From Cellulosimicrobium sp. ES-005 (lineage in GTDB: Bacteria > Actinomycetota > Actinomycetes > Actinomycetales > Cellulomonadaceae), in NCBI RefSeq assembly GCF_040448685.1, contig NZ_CP159290.1, forward strand, positions 3,100,001-3,164,000: a stretch of 64,000 nt of DNA, in the 5' to 3' direction. The notes below the pieces were generated by a model. It was not told the DNA's origin and made no database searches. It saw nothing but the letters and a program-made list of their open reading frames with translations. The number at the start of each line of letters is the position of its first letter. Within the stretch, counting starts at the first letter, position 1. Shown in pieces: positions 59,886-64,000 of the stretch. The translations under genes and the position numbers were made by a program.

Positions 59886-60740
59886 GTGAGCGACGGACGA
59901 GTGGTGGTCGTCACCGGGGCGGCACGGGGGATCGGTCGCGCTGCGGCGGTCGCGTTCGCGGGCGCCGGATACCGTGTCGCCGGAGCCGACATCGCGGCGC
60001 TGGCGAGCCCGGCGATGGACTACGCCCCCGCTGACCCCGAGGACCTTGCCGAGACCGGCCGCCTCGTCGAGGAAGCCGGGGTCGAGTGGCTCCCGGTGGT
60101 CTTCGACCAGCGTGACCGGGCGGCCGTCCGCGCCGGGTTCGCCCAGGTCGTCGAGCGGTTCGGGGGCGTCGACGTGGTCTTCGCCAACGCCGGCGTGCAG
60201 GGCTTCGCGTCGCTGCTGGACATGAGCGACGAGCTCTGGGACGACCAGATCGACATCAACCTCACCGGGACGGCGAACGTCGTGCGGGCCTCTGCACCGC
60301 TGCTCATCGAGCGCGGCGGCGGGCGCATCATCATCACCTCGTCCACGCAGGGCCAGCACGGCACGCTCGGGGGCGCCGGCTACTCGGCGTCCAAGTGGGG
60401 GCTGATCGGGCTCATGAAGTCCGCGGCGCTCGACCTCGGTGAGCACGGCATCACCGTCAACGCGGTGATCCCGGGACTCGTCGACACCGCGCTGACCCGT
60501 CACGAGGACCGCTACGCGCAGATCATCCGCGCCGGCGGGCACGAGCCCACCGGAGACGTCGCCCAGGACGAGCAGACCGCCGCGGAGGCCCAGCGTGCCA
60601 AGCTCCCCTTGGGGGTGCCGTGGGTCGAGCCGGAGGACGTCGCACCGCTGGTCGTGTTCCTCGCCTCCGACGAGGCGAGGATGGTCAGCGGTACCAGCTT
60701 CGCCGTCACTGGCGGCGACAGCGCCAACATCACCGCATGA
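59886..60740 (+). CDS. SDR oxidoreductase, mycofactocin-type layout
   Basis: A 284-residue classical SDR: VTGAARGIGRAAAVAFAGAG, FANAGVQGFASLLDMSDE, IITSSTQGQHGTLGGAGYSA followed by SKWGLIG (catalytic Ser, Tyr, Lys intact). After the first strand it has the insert ALASPAMDYAPADPEDLAET, which resembles SDRs that hold NAD tightly and pass electrons to mycofactocin. No mycofactocin genes lie in the window. GTG start after GGAGACACCC. Substrate unknown; a secondary alcohol is likely. Confidence 0.85.
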   Translation: MSDGRVVVVTGAARGIGRAAAVAFAGAGYRVAGADIAALASPAMDYAPADPEDLAETGRLVEEAGVEWLPVVFDQRDRAAVRAGFAQVVERFGGVDVVFANAGVQGFASLLDMSDELWDDQIDINLTGTANVVRASAPLLIERGGGRIIITSSTQGQHGTLGGAGYSASKWGLIGLMKSAALDLGEHGITVNAVIPGLVDTALTRHEDRYAQIIRAGGHEPTGDVAQDEQTAAEAQRAKLPLGVPWVEPEDVAPLVVFLASDEARMVSGTSFAVTGGDSANITA

Positions 60741-60777
60741 CGTGACGCCCCGAGCGGTCACCCTGCGTGCCTGAAGG

Positions 60778-61992
60778 TCACACGGCGTCGCTGCGGGCGC
60801 CGAGCCAGGGCGCGAGGACGTCGGTGCGGCCGAGCCAGCGCAGGCCGCCGTCGGCGAGCTCGTCGGGCGTCGCCAGCACGTCGCGGAACGCGTCGAGGAG
60901 CCGGCGGCGACCGCCGTCGTCGTCCGCGTCGCCCGCGGCCGTCGCCCCGACGATCACGACGCGCGTGTGCGGCTCGACAGGCCGCCCCTCGGCCGTCGTG
61001 GCGTCGTCCCAGGTGCCGAGGGTGCCGATGCAGAGCTGGCCGCCCGCGCCGTCCCACGCGCACAGCGAGTCGGGGCGGTTCGCGACGTGGAACACCCCAC
61101 GCGACCGGACCCGGCCGGTGCCGAGGTCCTCGATCCGGCGCAGCAGGCGCTCGGGATCGAACGGCCGGGCCGACCACAGCTCGATCGTCCAGCTCCGGTC
61201 GCCGGACGGCTCGTCGCGCCGGGGGAGCGGACCCCGCGCGCCGAGGGGGTGGGCGCGGCGCTCGCCGGCGGCGGGGTCGTGCGTGTACCGGGCGAGGTCG
61301 TCGGCCACGAGCGCGTGCAGCCCGTCGACCCGCCGGGTGCCGACGCCGCGGAGGCGGTCGACGAGCCCGGACCCGGTGGCCGCGGTCGCGACGTCACCGG
61401 TCGTCACCACGAGGTCGGCGTGCTCGAGCTGGGCGGCGAGCACCTCGCCGACCGCCCGCTGGTCGTCCTCCGTCAGCCCGACGCCGCGCTCGGAGACGAG
61501 GTCGTCGTCGAGCAGGTCGTGCTCGAGCGTGTCGACGTCGGCGACGGCGAGGACGGTAGCGAGACGGAGGCGCTCGAGCTCGCCGCCGGGGGTGGTCTGC
61601 GCGGCGAGCGCCCGCACGACCGGCAGCGACTCCGCAGCCACGGGCAGCGCGAGGACGACGTGGTCCCAGCGGCCGTCGTCGGCGAGCCGGCGCAGCGTCG
61701 GGACGGCGTCCTCCCGCACGGCGCACGACAGGCACGCGTGCTCGAGCGGCACGACCTCGTCCTCGATCACGCCGGTGGCGTCCACGACGACGCGCCGCAG
61801 CGCGTCCTCGGCGGCCCGGATGTCGTGCCGGAGCGCGACGACGCGCGGCGCCCCGACGACGAGCCCGAACACCGTGCTGTCGCGCAGCACGGGGTCGATC
61901 GTCGCCAGGACGCTCAGCGCGACGCGCGGGTCTCCGGCGTCGGAGGGAACGTCGGGCGTGGCCTCCGACGCAGAGGGTGACGAGAAGGGCAT
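60778..61992 (-). CDS. CobW/COG0523-like protein lacking the P-loop (Mrf-like)
   Basis: A 404-residue protein in the zinc-starvation block, divergent from the cysteine-free ribosomal operon. It keeps COG0523 landmarks: HACLSCAVREDAVPTLRRL (CLSC replaces the usual CxCC) and a C-terminal CobW_C domain (SWTIELWSARPFDPERLLRR, GVFHVANRPDSLCAWDGAGG, GTLGTWDD). The N-terminus (VALSVLATIDPVLRDSTVFG) has no GxxGxGKT, so GTP binding is doubtful. The position matches the mycobacterial Mrf protein, which recruits a hibernation factor to zinc-depleted ribosomes. The assignment to Mrf is inference. Confidence 0.8.
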   Translation of the reverse strand: MPFSSPSASEATPDVPSDAGDPRVALSVLATIDPVLRDSTVFGLVVGAPRVVALRHDIRAAEDALRRVVVDATGVIEDEVVPLEHACLSCAVREDAVPTLRRLADDGRWDHVVLALPVAAESLPVVRALAAQTTPGGELERLRLATVLAVADVDTLEHDLLDDDLVSERGVGLTEDDQRAVGEVLAAQLEHADLVVTTGDVATAATGSGLVDRLRGVGTRRVDGLHALVADDLARYTHDPAAGERRAHPLGARGPLPRRDEPSGDRSWTIELWSARPFDPERLLRRIEDLGTGRVRSRGVFHVANRPDSLCAWDGAGGQLCIGTLGTWDDATTAEGRPVEPHTRVVIVGATAAGDADDDGGRRRLLDAFRDVLATPDELADGGLRWLGRTDVLAPWLGARSDAV

Positions 61993-62063
61993 GAAGCGCT
62001 CCGATCCGTGGTCTGGGGCGCCCTGCGCGACCTCGTGGTCGACGCCGGGAACAACCCGCTCCT

Positions 62064-62076
62064 GAGAACTGTTCTC
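62064..62076. promoter_or_regulatory. Zur-like dyad for the CobW-like gene
   Basis: GAGAAC-T-GTTCTC is a perfect 13-bp dyad, preceded by t and followed by ga (TGAGAACTGTTCTCGA). It is 72 bases upstream of the CobW-like start and resembles the actinobacterial Zur consensus TGA-AAtgaTT-TCA. Confidence 0.5.
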
Positions 62077-62102
62077 GACAGCGGGTCAGCATAGCGTCTT
62101 GA

Positions 62103-62117
62103 CGGGAATGATTCTCA
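62103..62117. promoter_or_regulatory. Zur box for the ribosomal protein operon
   Basis: cgggaatgattctca, with the perfect core gaat-g-attc, matches a Zur half-consensus (tgattctca) on one side. A -10-like TAGTGT follows at 62123-62128, 39 bases before the rpmB start, so zinc-bound Zur would block transcription. Confidence 0.7.
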
Positions 62118-62166
62118 CTATCTAGTGTCGTCCCCGTCGCCCCGACCGACCCCGAGAGGAACCGCC

Positions 62167-62403
62167 ATGTCCGCCGTCTGCCAGGTGCTCGGCACCGCTC
62201 CCGGGTTCGGCCACGCGATCTCGCACTCCCACGTGCGGACCAAGCGTCGCTTCGACCCGAACATCCAGAAGAAGCGCTACTGGGTGCCGTCGCTGGGTCG
62301 TCACGTGACCCTGCGCGTCAGTGCCCGGGGCATCAAGACCATCGACCGCCAGGGGATCGACGCCGTCGTGGCGCGGATCCTCGCCCGAGGGGAGAAGCTC
62401 TGA
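62167..62403 (+). CDS. rpmB: 50S ribosomal protein L28, alternative paralogue
   Basis: A 78-residue L28: [40 protein letters not shown], then a basic C-terminus ending ILARGEKL. The zinc-ribbon cysteines of C+ L28 are absent apart from Cys5. It opens a five-gene operon of ribosomal paralogues made under zinc limitation so that zinc-bearing versions can be replaced. The ATG is preceded by GAGAGGAACCGCC. The downstream gene overlaps by one base (TGATG). Confidence 0.93.
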   Translation: MSAVCQVLGTAPGFGHAISHSHVRTKRRFDPNIQKKRYWVPSLGRHVTLRVSARGIKTIDRQGIDAVVARILARGEKL

Positions 62404-62570
62404 TGGCTACCCGCACCGACCTCCGTCCCGTGATCAAGCTCCGGTCCACCGCGGGCACCGGGTTCACGTACGTGACCCGCAAGAACCGCCGCAACGACCC
62501 CGACCGCATGGTCCTGCGCAAGTTCGACCCCGTCGTCCGCCGCCACGTCGACTTCCGCGAGGAGCGCTGA
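62403..62570 (+). CDS. rpmG: 50S ribosomal protein L33, cysteine-free
   Basis: A 55-residue L33: [20 protein letters not shown], then [20 protein letters not shown] and [15 protein letters not shown]. The four zinc-binding cysteines of standard L33 are all missing, marking the zinc-independent form. It overlaps the L28 stop and the S14 start by single bases, so translation is coupled. It is short enough to be missed by size-filtered gene calling. Confidence 0.95.
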   Translation: MATRTDLRPVIKLRSTAGTGFTYVTRKNRRNDPDRMVLRKFDPVVRRHVDFREER

Positions 62571-62875
62571 TGGCGAAGCGGTCAAAGATCGCTCGCAACG
62601 AGCAGCGGGCGGCCGTCGTCGCCCGCTACGCCGAGCGTCGCGCCGAGCTGAAGCGCGTCGTCGCGTCGCCGTCGTCCTCGCCCGAGGAGAAGGCGGACGC
62701 GGTGCGCGAGCTCCAGCGCCAGCCCCGCGACGCGAGCGCCACGCGCACGCGGAACCGCGACGTCGTCGACGGCCGCCCGCGCGGCTACCTGAGGAAGTTC
62801 GGGCTCTCCCGCGTCCGCCTGCGCGAGCAGGCGCACCGCGGCGAGCTGCCCGGAGTCACGAAGTCGAGCTGGTGA
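62570..62875 (+). CDS. rpsN: 30S ribosomal protein S14, zinc-independent long form
   Basis: A 101-residue S14: [60 protein letters not shown]. It has no cysteine and is the ~100-residue form, unlike the 61-residue zinc-binding S14. It starts at the last base of the L33 stop. It replaces the zinc form in 30S subunits during zinc shortage. Confidence 0.95.
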   Translation: MAKRSKIARNEQRAAVVARYAERRAELKRVVASPSSSPEEKADAVRELQRQPRDASATRTRNRDVVDGRPRGYLRKFGLSRVRLREQAHRGELPGVTKSSW

Positions 62876-62922
62876 CCGCCGCCCCGAGCGGCGCCCGGCC
62901 CTGGCTCAGCAAGGAGACCACC

Positions 62923-63222
62923 ATGAAGAAGGACATCCACCCCGTCTACGGGCCCGTCGTCTACCGCGACAAGTCCGCCGACTTCGCGTTCCTCACGCGC
63001 TCGACCCTCGCGGGCGACCACCCGCAGGGCCCCGGCGTCCCGCGCGAGACCGTGACGTGGACGGACGGGAACACCTACCCGGTCGTCGACGTCGAGATCT
63101 CGAGCGCGAGCCACCCGTTCTACACGGGCACGCAGCGCGTCGTGGACACGGCCGGCCGCGTCGAGAAGTTCCGCCAGCGCTACGGCGCCCGCGGCGGCGC
63201 GCAGGGCGGGGGTGCGCGATGA
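62923..63222 (+). CDS. rpmE2: 50S ribosomal protein L31 type B
   Basis: A 99-residue L31 type [47 protein letters not shown], with a Gly-rich tail. There is no CxxC zinc motif, as expected for the type B form. It follows S14 after 47 bases with its own AAGGAG site; L36 overlaps its stop (ATGA). Confidence 0.95.
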   Translation: MKKDIHPVYGPVVYRDKSADFAFLTRSTLAGDHPQGPGVPRETVTWTDGNTYPVVDVEISSASHPFYTGTQRVVDTAGRVEKFRQRYGARGGAQGGGAR

Positions 63223-63341
63223 AGGTCCGCGCCTCGCTCCGCTCGCTCAAGGACAAGCCCGGGGCGAAGGTCGTGCGCCGGCACGGCAAGACCTTCGTCC
63301 TCAACAAGGCCAACCCGCGCTGGAAGGCCCGTCAGGGCTGA
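63219..63341 (+). CDS. rpmJ: 50S ribosomal protein L36, cysteine-free form
   Basis: A 40-residue L36 of the YkgO type: [20 protein letters not shown], then [20 protein letters not shown]. The zinc-binding C-x2-C-x12-C-x4-H set is absent. It is the last gene of the operon, its ATG overlapping the L31 stop. A strong terminator follows. It is below the usual ORF size cut. Confidence 0.93.
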   Translation: MKVRASLRSLKDKPGAKVVRRHGKTFVLNKANPRWKARQG

Positions 63342-63350
63342 CGCCGGATC

Positions 63351-63382
63351 GAGGCCCCGGCCCCCTCGGGGGTCGGGGCCTC
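63351..63382 (+). terminator. Strong stem-loop ending the ribosomal operon
   Basis: gaggccccg (63351-63359) pairs with cggggcctc (63374-63382), extended inwards by ccccc/ggggg around tc; 14 Watson-Crick pairs plus a g-t. It begins 10 bases after the L36 stop. Confidence 0.88.
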
Positions 63383-63453
63383 GCTGTGTCCCGTGGGTGA
63401 CCGCCCCGCGCCGAGGTCGCTCGAGAGTGGGACAGCGAGGCTGTCGAGCTTTG

Positions 63454-63474
63454 TGAGAACGATTATCGTTCGTA
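63454..63474. promoter_or_regulatory. Zur box before the surface-anchored protein
   Basis: The core GAACGAT-T-ATCGTTC (63457-63471) is a perfect dyad, embedded in tgagaacgattatcgttcg. TATAGT at 63475-63480 is the -10 box directly adjacent, so Zur binding would cover the -35 region. This element is the most AT-rich stretch of the local region. Confidence 0.72.
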
Positions 63475-63555
63475 TATAGTCCGAGCGCGGGCGGCCGTCA
63501 GGCGCCGCCCAGGACGAGCCCGCCGTCGGACCCGACGGCCTAGAGAGGATCCACC

Positions 63556-64000
63556 GTGTCAGTCGCCATCCGAGGCAGGGCGTGGGCCGCCGCCCTCGGC
63601 CTGCTCGCGCTGCTCGCATCGTTCGTCGTCCCGACGGCCGCCGGAGCGCTCCCGACGGCCTCCGCGCAGACCGTCCCCGATCGTGAGTTCGTGCTCACGC
63701 ACGGCCACGTGGACGGGTTCGAGACCATCTACGACGCGGCGAGCGGCAGGCTCGTGCTGAGCGTCAAGGACGACACCCGCATCCACGACACCGGCGCCGT
63801 CTTCCGCGTGCCGGAGACGACGACGTTCGCCTACCAGGACGAACGGTCACGTACGACGCTGCCCCCGGCGACCGCGGGATGGGCGTTCCTCGGGAAGCAC
63901 GGCGGCACGACGGCGTGGCTCGGCACCCAGTCCGGCGGGGACCAGACCTACGCGCCCTGGGTGGGGTGGAGCACGGAGCGGCTGCTGACGAGCCTTGCCG
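63556..64000 (+). CDS. Actinobacterial surface-anchored (choice-of-anchor M type) protein, partial
   Basis: The first 148 codons of an exported protein cut by the right window edge. A signal peptide (VSVAIRGRAWAAALGLLALL, ending TASAQ) is followed by a repeat-type domain EFVLTHGHVDGFETIYDAAS, GRLVLSVKDDTRIHDTGAVF and a WLGTQSGG block. The GHVD...L-x-V-x-DD pattern is that of actinobacterial surface-anchored proteins found with zinc-regulated ABC transporters. The Zur box upstream supports a zinc-acquisition role. GTG start after GAGAGGATCC; the C-terminus and anchor type are outside the window. Confidence 0.78.
   Translation, partial: MSVAIRGRAWAAALGLLALLASFVVPTAAGALPTASAQTVPDREFVLTHGHVDGFETIYDAASGRLVLSVKDDTRIHDTGAVFRVPETTTFAYQDERSRTTLPPATAGWAFLGKHGGTTAWLGTQSGGDQTYAPWVGWSTERLLTSLA

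Noticed and set aside
1-64000. tRNA, rRNA, CRISPR, insertion sequence or prophage signals
   Set aside because: None were seen by eye on either strand: no T-loop-like GGTTCGAATCC with matching acceptor stems, no repeat-spacer array, no transposase or integrase motifs. A covariance-model scan was not possible here.

Overview
The window is very GC-rich (roughly 74% by eye) and tightly packed. GTG starts are common, four-base ATGA/GTGA overlaps are frequent, and many genes have a TANNNT -10 box only 6-8 bases before the start codon. Together with an F420-type LLM oxidoreductase, an Eis-type acetyltransferase, YcnI/CopCD copper proteins and a zinc-independent ribosomal protein operon, this points to an actinomycete of the Cellulosimicrobium/Isoptericola/Cellulomonas group (Micrococcales). 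The genus is inference. I see no rRNA, tRNA, CRISPR array, transposase or phage genes. The sequence reads as ordinary chromosome rich in secreted and membrane functions.

Layout. 1-9.7 kb: a phosphoglycerate mutase (cut by the window edge) and a large LuxR ATPase regulator on the minus strand; a molybdopterin oxidoreductase that has lost its Fe-S cysteines, translationally coupled to a helical protein; an Eis-type acetyltransferase; a UBP zinc-finger protein. 10-14.5 kb: a secreted multidomain GH2 glycosidase, then small stress proteins. 14.7-17.8 kb: a polyamine operon, speD-DUF4178-DUF350-membrane speE. 17.8-25.4 kb: LLM oxidoreductase, beta-lactamase-fold hydrolase, DedA protein, DUF2156 lipid aminoacyl-transferase-like protein with a coupled multi-TM protein, MalY-type C-S lyase, DUF1905. 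25.6-29.9 kb: a WXG100-like long protein coupled to a lipoprotein, then a class B penicillin-binding protein. 30.1-32 kb: a 27-codon leader peptide ending in Cys-Arg-stop, a structured leader, and a DAACS symporter that looks like a cystine transporter. 32-39.6 kb: SHOCT protein, two-component system, VanZ, SRPBCC, lipoprotein, quinone oxidoreductase, DksA-like zinc finger, SDR and TetR. 39.7-42.8 kb: glutamate decarboxylase and its antiporter. 42.9-44.8 kb: lipoprotein and amidohydrolase. 44.9-50.9 kb: a copper cluster with duplicated membrane, CopC and YcnI modules. 51-54 kb: DUF1772/TetR divergent pair with two clear operators, a degenerate SDR, an XRE/MmyB-type regulator. 54.3-60.7 kb: a secreted PQQ-type sugar dehydrogenase fused to a TIM-barrel epimerase/lyase domain, a secreted SurE phosphatase, an SDR. 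60.8-64 kb: a zinc-starvation (Zur) block with a P-loop-less CobW-like protein, five cysteine-free ribosomal proteins and the start of a surface-anchored protein.

Four things stand out. (1) The secreted GH2, PQQ-dehydrogenase fusion and SurE proteins share one C-terminal ~90-residue module with a conserved Cys near each end. (2) The dehydrogenase/TIM-barrel fusion may be a one-polypeptide extracellular 3-keto-glycoside pathway. (3) The cystine-type transporter sits behind a leader peptide with competing RNA pairings typical of attenuation. (4) The cysteine-less molybdoenzyme has a coupled partner of unknown function. All functional assignments come from motif recognition in the translated sequence; no database search was run.
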